A DNA stretch of 64,000 nucleotides from AB-137-C09 sp964645625 (GCA_964645625.1 CAZYAI010000006.1:10684-74683); one strand, 5' to 3'; numbered from the stretch's first letter, positions 27,890-37,093 are shown. Numbers and translations: made by a program. Notes: a model not told the origin generated them from the sequence alone.

Positions 27890-28655
27890 GATCATCTCCT
27901 GAGCGGCGATTAAGCCAGGTCGTTATTTGTGCATAAGAAAGTACGCTAATAATGGGGAATACGCTGGCAAAAGCGATTAAACCAAAACCATCAATGACAG
28001 GGTCACGGCCTGGTATGGTCGAAGCGAGCCCCAAGCCCAGTGCTGCTAACAATGGTACAGTAACCGTTGAGGTAGTGACACCACCAGAGTCGTAGGCTAA
28101 GGGAATAATCATCTTAGGAGCACGTAAGGTTTGCAGCATGACACAGGTATAAGCGACCAAGATATACAGCCATAAATCGGTGCCGCTAACGATGCGGTAA
28201 CAGCCAATACTCACACCCACTGCCACGCCGATCGAAACGGCAAGGCGCAAGCCTAAGGCTGAAATAGCGTTAGCAGAGATTTGTTCCGCTTTCATGGCCA
28301 CCGCCATCAGCGAAGGTTCTGCTAAGGTGGTAGCCAAGCCAATAGCAAAGGCAAACAGATAGACCCAAACATAATCTACAGCATGAATGTCCGCTGGTAC
28401 TGCATCTTTGGATCCAAACAAAAAAACAGGGTCAGTTAATTGCTTTGCCATCATATCACCGAGTGGAAAAATCGCTTGATCCAAGCCCATAAGAAACAGC
28501 ACCAAACCCAATAACACGTAAATGAAACCGCGCATTACCCGCCACATGTTTGGAATCTTTTGACGTAAAACGAATAATTGAAAACCTAGTAACACAAGCA
28601 AAATAGGTAATACATCAAACATCGTTTGCTGCAATGTGTGCCAAAATACCATCAT
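27879..28655 (-). CDS. DUF1538 membrane protein, second subunit (UmpB-like)
   Basis: The 258-residue multi-spanning protein has about six hydrophobic segments. It contains the DUF1538 motifs IPNMWRVMRGFIYVLLGLVL, FLMGLDQAIFPLGDMMA, TLAEPSLMAVAMKAEQIS and AYDSGGVTTSTVTVPLLAAL. A pair of DUF1538 genes (UmpAB) has been described as a two-component Na+(Li+,K+)/H+ antiporter in Halomonas; I rely on memory for that. Residues AEP and DSGGVTTS recur in both subunits and may line the path. It overlaps its partner by ATGA. Confidence 0.8.
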   Translation of the reverse strand: MMVFWHTLQQTMFDVLPILLVLLGFQLFVLRQKIPNMWRVMRGFIYVLLGLVLFLMGLDQAIFPLGDMMAKQLTDPVFLFGSKDAVPADIHAVDYVWVYLFAFAIGLATTLAEPSLMAVAMKAEQISANAISALGLRLAVSIGVAVGVSIGCYRIVSGTDLWLYILVAYTCVMLQTLRAPKMIIPLAYDSGGVTTSTVTVPLLAALGLGLASTIPGRDPVIDGFGLIAFASVFPIISVLSYAQITTWLNRRSGDDHAL

Positions 28656-29422
28656 GCACCATCACCTTGCCCTAGCACAATAATGCCAAAAGCCATGACA
28701 AAAATCATGGGTAACAAGGAGGCAAAGGCAATCAGTCCAAAGCCATCTAATACAGGGTTACGACCACGAATAGAGGAGGCGAGTCCTACGCCTAAGGCAG
28801 TGACTAAGGGGACAGTAATGGTTGAGGTAGTGACACCACCAGCATCGTAAGCAATACCAATAATCTCTGCTGGAGCAAACATAGTCATCACCATCACCAA
28901 GGCATAACCACTAAGAATACACAGGTGCAATGGCCAGCCAAATAAAATACGTAACACGCCCAGCACAATGGATAAGCCTACCGATAATGCTACGGTATAA
29001 CGTAAACCATCAGCGTAGGCTTCCAATGCCACAGCATCAGAAGCAATCAAATGACCATCGGCTGCAATATCTGCGGCTTTACCCGCTACGGCAATCAAAG
29101 CTGGCTCGGCAATCGTCGTGCCAAAGCCCAGCAAAAAAGCAAACAATAACAGCCATGTAACGTTGCCTTTTGTAGCAAAAGCATGAGCCATACTTTCGCC
29201 TAAAGGGAACAAACCAATTTCCAAACCTCGTACAAACAATGCTAAACCAAGTAACACAAAGACCACGCCCACCAACACATCTTGTAGGTTAGGAATGGGT
29301 TGCTCCAACACCACCTCTTGAAAAAACACAATCACCAACACAATTGGTGTAAGGTCTCGCATGGCACCAAGCAAAGGGGCTAATGATTGCAACGCCCTAG
29401 CAAGTACATCAGGGATTGCCAT
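28652..29422 (-). CDS. DUF1538 membrane protein, first subunit (UmpA-like)
   Basis: The 256-residue membrane protein is a paralogue of the next gene. It shares IPNLQDVLVGVVFVLLGLAL, FVRGLEIGLFPLGESMAH, TIAEPALIAVAGKAADIA and AYDAGGVTTSTITVPLVTAL in the same order. About six hydrophobic segments are visible. Paired DUF1538 proteins are expected to form a cation/proton antiporter. The short gap of two bases after the GT2 gene and the overlap with the second subunit place it in a five-gene operon with PII-like and CBS regulators. Confidence 0.8.
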   Translation of the reverse strand: MAIPDVLARALQSLAPLLGAMRDLTPIVLVIVFFQEVVLEQPIPNLQDVLVGVVFVLLGLALFVRGLEIGLFPLGESMAHAFATKGNVTWLLLFAFLLGFGTTIAEPALIAVAGKAADIAADGHLIASDAVALEAYADGLRYTVALSVGLSIVLGVLRILFGWPLHLCILSGYALVMVMTMFAPAEIIGIAYDAGGVTTSTITVPLVTALGVGLASSIRGRNPVLDGFGLIAFASLLPMIFVMAFGIIVLGQGDGA

Positions 29423-29424
29423 AG

Positions 29425-30165
29425 CTATGGCTCCTTAGATGATAAGTTCGTAGCTCGATGTAGGTGGCGAATGCGGATAATATCCCCCAGCATGATTAAA
29501 GGGTCAATCAATATACGCACTTTTGAGTTGGGTTCATTGACCCATTGGACAGGGATTTCTTCAATGTTTAATCCCAACCGCTGGGCAAGGAACAATAACT
29601 CCACATCAAAACTAAAACCATCGAGTTTAGCGCGAGAGAATACAGCCTCGGCTGCTCGCGCAGAAAACGCTTTGAAGCCACATTGGGTGTCTAGGAAGGA
29701 TAAATCAACGCAGGTTTTCATTAACAGGTTAAAACTCATCCCCATATGCTCACGTAGCCAAGATTGGTGGCAGGAAATATCCGAATCTGGGTGTTGACGT
29801 GAAGCAATCACCACATCTGCGCCCGCATGAAGGGCAGGCAATACTTTGTTCACTTCGCGAATATGGGTGGAATGGTCGGCATCCATAAACAGACGAACAG
29901 CGCCATTAGCTGCCAGCATACCACGACGAACAGCACCGCCTTTACCCACATTGACATGGGCAGGCAGCATCGTGACACAAGGACGTGTAGGCAATAATGC
30001 CTCAATACGTTGGCGTGTATCATCGGTACTGCCGTCATCAACCACAATAATTTCAAAAGTGCCATCATAGTGATCGCTAAGCCAATCATAGGCTTCGCAC
30101 AAGGTGCGAGGCAAGCGTTCAGCTTCATTAAAAGCGGGAATCACAACGGAAAGTTGTGTCATCAT
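29425..30165 (-). CDS. family 2 glycosyltransferase, dolichyl-phosphate-sugar synthase-like
   Basis: The 246-residue GT-A enzyme begins QLSVVIPAFNEAERLPRTL. It has DDGSTDDTRQRI (nucleotide binding), GKGGAVRRGM, MDADHSTHI (the DxD metal site) and DTQCGFKAF. This set is characteristic of polyprenyl-phosphate glucose/mannose synthases. There are no membrane segments. It probably transfers a sugar to a lipid carrier. It is the first gene of the operon with the DUF1538 pair, an unexpected neighbour, and a polyprenyl-sugar role in cation homeostasis is not evident. Confidence 0.8.
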   Translation of the reverse strand: MMTQLSVVIPAFNEAERLPRTLCEAYDWLSDHYDGTFEIIVVDDGSTDDTRQRIEALLPTRPCVTMLPAHVNVGKGGAVRRGMLAANGAVRLFMDADHSTHIREVNKVLPALHAGADVVIASRQHPDSDISCHQSWLREHMGMSFNLLMKTCVDLSFLDTQCGFKAFSARAAEAVFSRAKLDGFSFDVELLFLAQRLGLNIEEIPVQWVNEPNSKVRILIDPLIMLGDIIRIRHLHRATNLSSKEP

Positions 30166-30234
30166 TATAATCTATCCAAGGTAAGTAGTCGTCCATTATT
30201 ATTTGAACATGAAACATATGATCCATACACTAAA

Positions 30235-30303
30235 GAGGCATGGTGTTTTGATACGCTGTGCGACGATATTTCATAGCACGGGGTAGCAAAATACCATGCT
30301 CGT
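30235..30303 (+). repeat. palindromic repeat family A
   Basis: The left arm GAGGCATGGTGTTTTG and the right arm CAAAATACCATGCTC flank TACGCTGTGCGACGATATTT and CATAGCACGGGGTAG. It lies between the end of alaS and the start of the glycosyltransferase gene. A matching outer segment (ATGATCCATACACTAAA) precedes it, as in the copy at 35329. Confidence 0.65.
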
Positions 30304-30322
30304 TAAATAGGAATCAATGTTG

Positions 30323-32935
30323 TTATAACAGCGAAGCGACTGCGTTTAATGCCTCTTGTAGCTTGTCGGGTTGATCGCCACCACCCATCGCCATGTCAGG
30401 CTTGCCACCACCCTTGCCACCACAGATGGCAGAAATTTGACGAATCACATTGCCCGCCTGCACACGCTTACATAGGTCTTCGGTGACACCTGCAATCAGT
30501 TGCACTTTCTCACCGCGCTTGACACCAAAAACAATCACACCTGATTTTAGTTTTTGTCGCGCTTTATCCATAAAATCACGCAAATCTTTAACATCAGCAC
30601 CCACTTCGGCGACCAATAAGGTGATGCCGTTGACTACCGTTGCTTGCGTGATCAGTTCATCCAGCACGCCTGTTGATTGTTTGGCTTGCAGTGATTGCAG
30701 TTGCCGCTCTACCGCTTTGAGGTTTTGCTGTAGCTGCTCAATGCTTTCGACCAACTTCGCAGGTTGTGTTTTTAATGCATACGCAGCTTGTTGCACCTGC
30801 ACGCGCTCATCATTAAAGGCTTGGTAAGCGAGTTCACCTGTTATCGCTTCGATACGCCGCACACCAGCAGCAATGCCCGTTTCACTAAGTAACCGAAAAA
30901 GGCCAATATCGCCCGTACGTTGGGCATGCGTACCACCACAAAGCTCTGTCGAAACACCTGCAGAAACAACGCGTACTTCATCACCATATTTTTCACCAAA
31001 CAATGCCATCGCACCACTGGCAACGGCAGCTTCTTGGGTCATAATCTTGGTTTCGACTTCATCATTGGCACGGATTAAGGCATTCACCCGCATTTCGATG
31101 TCTTGTTTTTGTGCTTCACTCAAGGGCTGGAAGTGACTGAAATCAAAGCGTAAACGTTGTTCATTAACCAATGAACCCGATTGCTTCACATGATCACCCA
31201 ACACATCACGCAACACCGCATGCAATAAATGAGTCGCGGTGTGGTGATTACGAATCTGTATGCGTCGCCCTTGCTGTACTGCGGCTTGTGCCAAGCTGTG
31301 CGCCTGTATATGACCTGCTTCAACTACGCCGATATGGGCAAACAGATCAGGTAATAATTTCTTACAGTCTTCTACACGGAAGCGACCACTGTCGGTTGTA
31401 ATCACACCCGTGTCGCCCACCTGACCACCTGATTCACCATAGAACGGTGTTTGATTCATAAACACGTAAGCGCGATCACCTTCGCTAACCTCCTGAACCA
31501 AAGTATCATCGATCAGTAAGCCTGTGATGACACCATCTGCGTTCAAGGTTTGATAACCCAAAAATTCGGTAGGACCATGTTCTTCGCGTACATCGAACAC
31601 TGCTTTACTTAGCGATTGGTCGCCTGAACCACTCCAAGCAGCGCGAGCGCGTTGGCGTTGCTCTTCCATGCAGTCATGAAAGCCTGCTTCATCCAAACCA
31701 ATGTTGCGACCTTTAAGAATATCAGCGGTTAAATCGAGCGGGAAGCCATAGGTGTCGTACAAAGAAAATAACGTTGCACCATCAATGATGCCGCCTTCAC
31801 CCGCTGCTGTAGCCGCTTGCTCAACCAAGCCTAAACCTTTATCCAAGGTGCGAATAAAACGCTCTTCTTCAATTTTAATGACTTGCGTAATATTGTTTTG
31901 CTGTTCAATTAACTCAGGAAAATGCGCTCCCATTTCGGAGACCAGTGCAGGCACAAGACGATAAATAAAAGCATGATGACTGCCCAGCAAACGTCCATGA
32001 CGACATGCGCGACGCAAAATACGACGCAACACAAAGCCACGCCCCTCATTCGATGGCAGCACGCCATCGGCTAATAAAAAGCAGACCGAACGCAAGTGAT
32101 CGGCAAGCACGCGCAGCGATGCGTCAGATGCTGTAGATACACCCAAAGCTACGCCTGTTTCAGTCGTAACGGCATGAATCAGTGATTGGAATAGATCAAT
32201 ATCATAATTGTTGTGTACGCCTTGCATAACTGCCGCGATGCGCTCTAAGCCCATGCCTGTATCGACAGAAGGGGCGGGGAGGGGAGTAAGTTCACCAGCT
32301 TCGTTGCGATCGTACTGCATGAACACTAAGTTCCAAATTTCGACGAAGCGATCACCATCTTCTTCAGGTGTGCCTGGTGGGCCACCTGCAACATCGCTGC
32401 CATGGTCGTAAAAAATCTCCGAGCAAGGGCCACATGGTCCTGTGTCGCCCATCGACCAAAAATTATCTTTAGCACCAATGCGTGCCAGTGATGCAGCAGG
32501 AATACCGATCTCGTTCAGCCAAATATCCGCTGCTTCATCGTCTTCTTCGTACACGGTTACAAATAAACGCTCGGGGGGAAGTGCCAACTCTTTGGTTAAA
32601 AATTCCCACGCAAAAATAATTGCTTCGCGTTTAAAATAATCACCAAAGGAGAAGTTACCCAGCATTTCAAAAAATGTATGATGACGGGCGGTATGACCAA
32701 CATTCTCTAAATCGTTGTGTTTGCCACCTGCGCGAACGCATTTTTGACTGGACACAGCACGACAATAGGCACGTTTTTCTTGCCCTAAAAAGGTGTGCTT
32801 AAATTGCACCATACCTGCATTGGTAAACATCAAGCTGGGATCACCATGGGGAACCAATGCACTGGAACTCACTACCGTGTGCGATTGTTGTTCAAAGTAA
32901 TCAATGAACTTTTGTCTAATCTCTGCTGCCTTCAT
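30323..32935 (-). CDS. alaS: alanine-tRNA ligase
   Basis: AlaRS charges tRNA-Ala and edits mischarged Ser/Gly. The 870-residue protein has the class II catalytic N-terminus (RQKFIDYFEQQSHTVVSSSA and FTNAGMVQFKHTFLG). The editing-domain zinc ligands follow: HTATHLLHAVLRDVLG (HxxxH) and ELCGGTHAQRTGDIG (CxxxH). The C-Ala domain ends the protein with a Gly-rich GGKGGGKPDMAMGGG motif. It follows recX by eight bases, as in the recA-recX-alaS order of many gammaproteobacteria. Confidence 0.97.
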   Translation of the reverse strand: MKAAEIRQKFIDYFEQQSHTVVSSSALVPHGDPSLMFTNAGMVQFKHTFLGQEKRAYCRAVSSQKCVRAGGKHNDLENVGHTARHHTFFEMLGNFSFGDYFKREAIIFAWEFLTKELALPPERLFVTVYEEDDEAADIWLNEIGIPAASLARIGAKDNFWSMGDTGPCGPCSEIFYDHGSDVAGGPPGTPEEDGDRFVEIWNLVFMQYDRNEAGELTPLPAPSVDTGMGLERIAAVMQGVHNNYDIDLFQSLIHAVTTETGVALGVSTASDASLRVLADHLRSVCFLLADGVLPSNEGRGFVLRRILRRACRHGRLLGSHHAFIYRLVPALVSEMGAHFPELIEQQNNITQVIKIEEERFIRTLDKGLGLVEQAATAAGEGGIIDGATLFSLYDTYGFPLDLTADILKGRNIGLDEAGFHDCMEEQRQRARAAWSGSGDQSLSKAVFDVREEHGPTEFLGYQTLNADGVITGLLIDDTLVQEVSEGDRAYVFMNQTPFYGESGGQVGDTGVITTDSGRFRVEDCKKLLPDLFAHIGVVEAGHIQAHSLAQAAVQQGRRIQIRNHHTATHLLHAVLRDVLGDHVKQSGSLVNEQRLRFDFSHFQPLSEAQKQDIEMRVNALIRANDEVETKIMTQEAAVASGAMALFGEKYGDEVRVVSAGVSTELCGGTHAQRTGDIGLFRLLSETGIAAGVRRIEAITGELAYQAFNDERVQVQQAAYALKTQPAKLVESIEQLQQNLKAVERQLQSLQAKQSTGVLDELITQATVVNGITLLVAEVGADVKDLRDFMDKARQKLKSGVIVFGVKRGEKVQLIAGVTEDLCKRVQAGNVIRQISAICGGKGGGKPDMAMGGGDQPDKLQEALNAVASLL

Positions 32936-32943
32936 ATCTTCCT

Positions 32944-33399
32944 CTACTTAGCCTGCATTAAACGCAAAACCAATGACGATTCAAAACCTTTGTTACACAA
33001 AAAACGCGCTAAGCGCGCCCACATGCGCCGATCCTGATGGCGTAATCCTTCTGGGTCACGCCGTTGCAACCATGCTTCGCATGCTGCTTCGGCATTATAG
33101 TCTGCCATACTGTCATCTAAAACACGCTGCAACACCTGTTCATCAACACCTTTGCGACGTGCCCGTTGTGCTGCCATCATCGGTGTTTCACCGCGTTGCA
33201 GCCGCGAACGTATATAATATTCAACAAAGCGATGCTCGCTCATGTAATCATGTTGCTGAAGGTAATCAACGGTCAGCGCAATAACGGCTTGCTCATAACC
33301 TTTTAGGGTTAATTTATGTGATAACTCCTGACGGCAATACTCTCGTCGAGCCAACCAACGCATCGCCTGGGTACGTGCCGCTTGCTCTTCTGCTGTCAC
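32944..33399 (-). CDS. recX: RecX, regulator of RecA
   Basis: RecX binds RecA filaments and limits their activity. The 151-residue helical protein contains RRVDYC-like RREYCRQELSHKLTLKGY at about residues 18-35 and LQQHDYMSEHRFVEYYIRSR, the three-helix repeats of the family. The start is a GTG that overlaps the recA stop (GTGA), so expression is tied to recA by translational coupling. Confidence 0.9.
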   Translation of the reverse strand: MTAEEQAARTQAMRWLARREYCRQELSHKLTLKGYEQAVIALTVDYLQQHDYMSEHRFVEYYIRSRLQRGETPMMAAQRARRKGVDEQVLQRVLDDSMADYNAEAACEAWLQRRDPEGLRHQDRRMWARLARFLCNKGFESSLVLRLMQAK

Positions 33400-34421
33400 C
33401 CCTGTTTATTACCATCCTCAATATCTGCAACGCCCAAAACTTGACGCACTTGCAATTCAATTTCGGCTAATAATTCAGGATGCTCTCGCAGGTATTGGAT
33501 CGCATTATCACGCCCTTGACCAATGCGTTCACTATCCACCGCATACCAAGCCCCGCTTTTACGTACAAAACCATGATCCACCCCCATATCCAACACTTCG
33601 CCAATATGGGAAACCCCTTCGCCATACATAATGGAAAAGGTAGCAAGACGAAATGGCGGTGCCATTTTATTTTTAACGACTTTAACCTTGGTATCATTAC
33701 CAAGTACCTCATCGCCTTTTTTAATCGCACCTGTACGGCGTACATCCAAACGAACCGAAGCGTAAAACTTTAAAGCATTACCACCAGTAGTAGTTTCTGG
33801 ATTGCCAAACATCACGCCCAGTTTCATACGAATCTGATTGATGAATATCACCGTGGTATGGCTGCGCGAAATACATGAGGTTAACTTCCGCAGTGCTTGA
33901 GACATCAAACGCGCTTGTAACCCCATGTGGGAATCACCCATATCACCCTCTAGTTCCGAGCGTGGGGTAAGAGCCGCAACAGAGTCAATCACAATAATAT
34001 CTAGCGCGCTGGAGCGGGTTAGCATATCAACAATTTCTAGTGCCTGTTCACCACAATCAGGCTGAGACACCAATAAGTTATCAACATCCACGCCCAGCTT
34101 TTCAGCATAGGTAATATCCAATGCATGTTCAGCATCGACAAACGCCGCAGAACCACCCAAACGCTGTGCTTCGGCCACGGCATGCAATGCCAGCGTCGTT
34201 TTACCTGAAGATTCAGGGCCAAAAATTTCCACCACGCGACCACGCGGGTAGCCACCAATACCCAATGCCGCATCCAAAGCCAAAGAACCTGAAGGGATGA
34301 CATCCACCTTCACCTTGGCTTGGTCGCCCATGCGCATGATCGTACCTTTACCAAATTGGCGTTCAATTTGTGCTAGTGCAGTATCTAAGGCTTTTGCTTT
34401 TGCATCGTTTTTGTCGATCAT
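33396..34421 (-). CDS. recA: recombinase RecA
   Basis: RecA forms filaments on single-stranded DNA for homologous recombination and induces the SOS response. The 341-residue protein has Walker A GPESSGKTTLAL (about residues 68-79), loop 1/2 signatures and the conserved ALKFYASVRLDVRR. AGGAG lies six bases before the ATG. The gap to the upstream rlpA-like gene is only 11 bases, and no LexA box of the CTGTATATATATACAG kind is visible there. Transcription may therefore start inside or upstream of that gene. Confidence 0.98.
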   Translation of the reverse strand: MIDKNDAKAKALDTALAQIERQFGKGTIMRMGDQAKVKVDVIPSGSLALDAALGIGGYPRGRVVEIFGPESSGKTTLALHAVAEAQRLGGSAAFVDAEHALDITYAEKLGVDVDNLLVSQPDCGEQALEIVDMLTRSSALDIIVIDSVAALTPRSELEGDMGDSHMGLQARLMSQALRKLTSCISRSHTTVIFINQIRMKLGVMFGNPETTTGGNALKFYASVRLDVRRTGAIKKGDEVLGNDTKVKVVKNKMAPPFRLATFSIMYGEGVSHIGEVLDMGVDHGFVRKSGAWYAVDSERIGQGRDNAIQYLREHPELLAEIELQVRQVLGVADIEDGNKQG

Positions 34422-34432
34422 GGCAGGCTCCT

Positions 34433-35290
34433 TTATTCTAAACCTTCAACTCTGACTTTAATCTCACCTTTGCCGTTAAAACCCAAACGTTCTGCAGCCG
34501 CTGCGGAAACATCAATTAAACGCCCTTCAGTAAAAGGACCACGGTCGTTAATACGCAATACAACATTTGCGCCCGTTGCTAAGTTGGTTACTTTAACTTT
34601 GGAATCGAAGGGTAGGGTGGTATGCGCAGCAGTGAGTGCATTCATGTCAAATTTTTCACCACTGGCTGTAGGACCGCCATGAAAACGCTTGCCATACCAT
34701 GATGCGCTACCTGTTTGATTATAGCCTTTTGCCGTAGCCAAGGGGTAATACCATTTACCAAGTACTTTATATGCCTTATCCGCTTTACCTGAAGCCTTTT
34801 TCTTAGTTGTTGTACTTGACTGTTGTTTTTTGGCTTCTTTTAGCTTGGTGACCGTGTGTTTCACTGCTTTATGCTTTTTTGCTTTCGCCTTGCTTACTGT
34901 GGTTTTTTTTGTCACCTTAGCCTTAGCTCGCCGTTGGGCACTTTTTTGTGCATCAAGCCGTGTTTTTCGATAATCATGGCTGGAATAATTACCACCTGTT
35001 TTTGTCGGTACTGCCTGAGATACCGTGCCAGTTCCAGAGCTTGGGTAACGACTGCTGACAACAGGTGGAACCATTGCGCCATTATGCGATGATCTTGTTG
35101 GCGTCGCTGCTGAACCATTGTAGGTGGGAGCTTTATTTATAGCAGTATAATAGCTATAGGAACCCTTGGATGGATCACATTCACAATAGCATTGCCCAGA
35201 GCTTGAAGCTGTCGTTGGCGTTCTAGCGGCACAAGCATTGAGTAATACCAGCGCAAACAAACATAAAAACATCATATGAACTGATCTCAT
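34433..35290 (-). CDS. rlpA: RlpA-like lipoprotein, long form
   Basis: The 285-residue lipoprotein has a signal peptide ending in LLNAC (Cys about residue 20). A long Lys/Thr/Ser-rich linker with many KK and KAK runs follows (residues about 90-180). The C-terminal double-psi beta-barrel contains TGSASWYGKRFHGGPTASGE, TAAHTTLPFDSKVKV and RINDRGPFTEGRLID. RlpA proteins are lytic transglycosylases on denuded septal glycan. No SPOR domain follows. The basic linker could bind glycan or lipid surfaces (inference). It is directly upstream of recA. Confidence 0.85.
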   Translation of the reverse strand: MRSVHMMFLCLFALVLLNACAARTPTTASSSGQCYCECDPSKGSYSYYTAINKAPTYNGSAATPTRSSHNGAMVPPVVSSRYPSSGTGTVSQAVPTKTGGNYSSHDYRKTRLDAQKSAQRRAKAKVTKKTTVSKAKAKKHKAVKHTVTKLKEAKKQQSSTTTKKKASGKADKAYKVLGKWYYPLATAKGYNQTGSASWYGKRFHGGPTASGEKFDMNALTAAHTTLPFDSKVKVTNLATGANVVLRINDRGPFTEGRLIDVSAAAAERLGFNGKGEIKVRVEGLE

Positions 35291-35328
35291 TTAATAGACT
35301 CCTTCTTCTTGTTAGCATACTCCATATT

Positions 35329-35400
35329 AACAAGCGTGGCGTTGTGCCACCCCGCACTACGGAACATGGTCGCACAGCGCGTCAAAACGCCACGTCCGTT
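35329..35400 (-). repeat. palindromic repeat family A, copy between the two rlpA genes
   Basis: On the plus strand the arms are AACAAGCGTGGCGTTGTG (35329-35346) and CAAAACGCCACGTCCGTT (35383-35400), with CGCACTACGGAACATGGTCG between them. The minus strand reads GACGCGCTGTGCGACCATG and TTCCGTAGTGCGGGGTG, which matches the core of the other copies. Orientation is opposite to those at 24633, 30235 and 57450. Confidence 0.65.
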
Positions 35401-35425
35401 TATTGTGCCGATCATATGTCCCATG

Positions 35426-35962
35426 TTAATACATAAACTCAATACGTACCTGAGTAACACCAGCACGGTAAAAACCAAGTGCTTTAGCTGCTGCTACTGA
35501 TACATCCAACACACGCCTTTTAATGCTGGGCCCGCGATCATTAACACGCAAATAGGCTACAGCATTATTGCGCAAATTAGTCACCTTAATGCAGCTATTC
35601 ATAGGTAAAGCAGGATGAGCAGCGGTCATATCATTTTGGTTGTACACTTCGCCACTGGCAGTAAATTTACCATGAAATTTTGAACCATACCACGCAGCTT
35701 CACCCTCTTCGATAAAATTACGAGGGTCACTGATAGGAAAAAAGGTTTCGCCCCCCGCATTATAGGGCTGCTGCAGTTTAAACCTGGTCGCTTCATTAAT
35801 ATAGAAAGGGGGGCTACTACAACGCCCTGTTTGATTGTTGTATGATGATTGAACAGGTGGATAAGCGTTAGTCGGATAAGTGTTGGGCGGCAATGGTCGA
35901 TCACCACATCCAACAAGTATGCTGGTAATCAACAACAATAAACATGTGGAAATAAACTTCAT
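35426..35962 (-). CDS. RlpA-like lipoprotein, short form
   Basis: The 178-residue lipoprotein has the signal MKFISTCLLLLITSILVGC and a C-terminal double-psi barrel with EEGEAAWYGSKFHGKFTASG, MTAAHPALPMNSCIKV and RVNDRGPSIKRRVLD. The key GxASWYG-, TAAH- and RxxDRGP-type motifs are mostly kept (AAWYG instead of SASWYG). It lacks the long basic linker of the neighbouring copy. The mltB stop immediately precedes its start (TGAATG), so it is coupled to mltB. Confidence 0.82.
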   Translation of the reverse strand: MKFISTCLLLLITSILVGCGDRPLPPNTYPTNAYPPVQSSYNNQTGRCSSPPFYINEATRFKLQQPYNAGGETFFPISDPRNFIEEGEAAWYGSKFHGKFTASGEVYNQNDMTAAHPALPMNSCIKVTNLRNNAVAYLRVNDRGPSIKRRVLDVSVAAAKALGFYRAGVTQVRIEFMY

Positions 35963-36949
35963 TCACAGACCTTCTTTCTGACTTAGTGTTGCGGCTAATT
36001 CACTGGCTGCAAGGGCATAATTAAATGCTCGATTCCAGCGCGTAATAACGTAAAAGTTATAGTGAACCAAGGCAAATGTTTTGCCATGCCCCGCACCGCC
36101 TTTAATAATATTTACGCGATCATCATCACGCCAAATCGCCGCTGGCTGATTCACTGTAGCGCGCAACTCGGAGAACCGATGCCATTGCTTGAGTGAACGT
36201 GTTTGCCATGATGTAGCAGCTTTAGTGGCGGGCAACCATTGCATAATCGGACGACTGGCATCCCAATGGTGTTGCTGAAAATAGTGCCCTACACTACACA
36301 CAATATCTAACGGCGTATGCCAAACATCACGCTTTCCATCGTGGTTGGCATCAACGGCATAGCCACGAAATGAAGTTGGTATAAATTGGGTAACGCCAAA
36401 CGCCCCCGCATAAGAGCCAACCATCGTGCTAGGATCTAAGCCTTCCTCTTGCGCCAACAGCAAAAGTGCTGCTAACTCACCACGAAAAAACTTTGCGCGG
36501 CGAGGGTAGCCAACACTTAGGGTAAACAACGAATCAAGCACCCTGTCACGCCCCATATAACCACCAAAACGGGTTTCCATCGACAAAATGGCAGCAATCA
36601 TTTCACGTTGCACACCATAGCGTTGTTCACAAGTATCAAACACCTGTTTATGTTCTTTTAAATAAGCCCGCGCACTACGAATATGCGCATCATCGACAAA
36701 CAACTTACGGTAATCGCTATAGGCTTTTCCTTCGTAAGGCGTGGTGATACGTTTGATAATGCTTCGATCAAATTTAGCCTGTATAATCAATGGCTTAACA
36801 TAGGGTTCAGCAAGTCCTGTTTGCTTCACTAATTGTGCAATAAGCTGCATTCTTTCAGCACGGTGATCCACGCTAGCAGCCATTGCGTTATAACTTTGAA
36901 AAAGCAGCACAAGGGCATAGCTAAAGCACAGAATAATATGTTTTTTCAT
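35963..36949 (-). CDS. mltB: lytic murein transglycosylase B-like
   Basis: The 328-residue protein has a signal peptide (residues 1-24) and an SLT-2 domain. The catalytic Glu is in LSMETRFGGYMGRD, followed by FGVTQFIPTSFRGYAVDANH, which fits MltB. No lipobox Cys follows the signal region (VLLFQSYNAMAAS), so the protein is probably a soluble periplasmic form, unlike E. coli MltB. It is upstream of two rlpA-like genes on the same strand, giving three murein-cleaving enzymes in a row. Confidence 0.88.
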   Translation of the reverse strand: MKKHIILCFSYALVLLFQSYNAMAASVDHRAERMQLIAQLVKQTGLAEPYVKPLIIQAKFDRSIIKRITTPYEGKAYSDYRKLFVDDAHIRSARAYLKEHKQVFDTCEQRYGVQREMIAAILSMETRFGGYMGRDRVLDSLFTLSVGYPRRAKFFRGELAALLLLAQEEGLDPSTMVGSYAGAFGVTQFIPTSFRGYAVDANHDGKRDVWHTPLDIVCSVGHYFQQHHWDASRPIMQWLPATKAATSWQTRSLKQWHRFSELRATVNQPAAIWRDDDRVNIIKGGAGHGKTFALVHYNFYVITRWNRAFNYALAASELAATLSQKEGL

Positions 36950-36988
36950 GATGATAATAGGGTGTACAAATTCATTGGCGGGATACTA

Positions 36989-37020
36989 GGGGGTATGCTT
37001 GCATAGGCAAGCATACTCCC
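36989..37020. other. strong hairpin downstream of bioB
   Basis: The arms GGGGGTATGCTTGC (36989-37002) and GCAAGCATACTCCC (37007-37020) with an ATAG loop form a 14-bp stem with one mismatch. No U-run follows on the bioB strand, so it is at most a factor-dependent or processing hairpin. A small CATGGC...CCATG hairpin that may be a decayed family A copy is at 37054-37072. Confidence 0.45.
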
Positions 37021-37093
37021 TTAACGCAGTAGTATGATCCGCATCATGAATGGACATGGCAAAAGACCATGCCTGCTAATCACGCAATGATTC

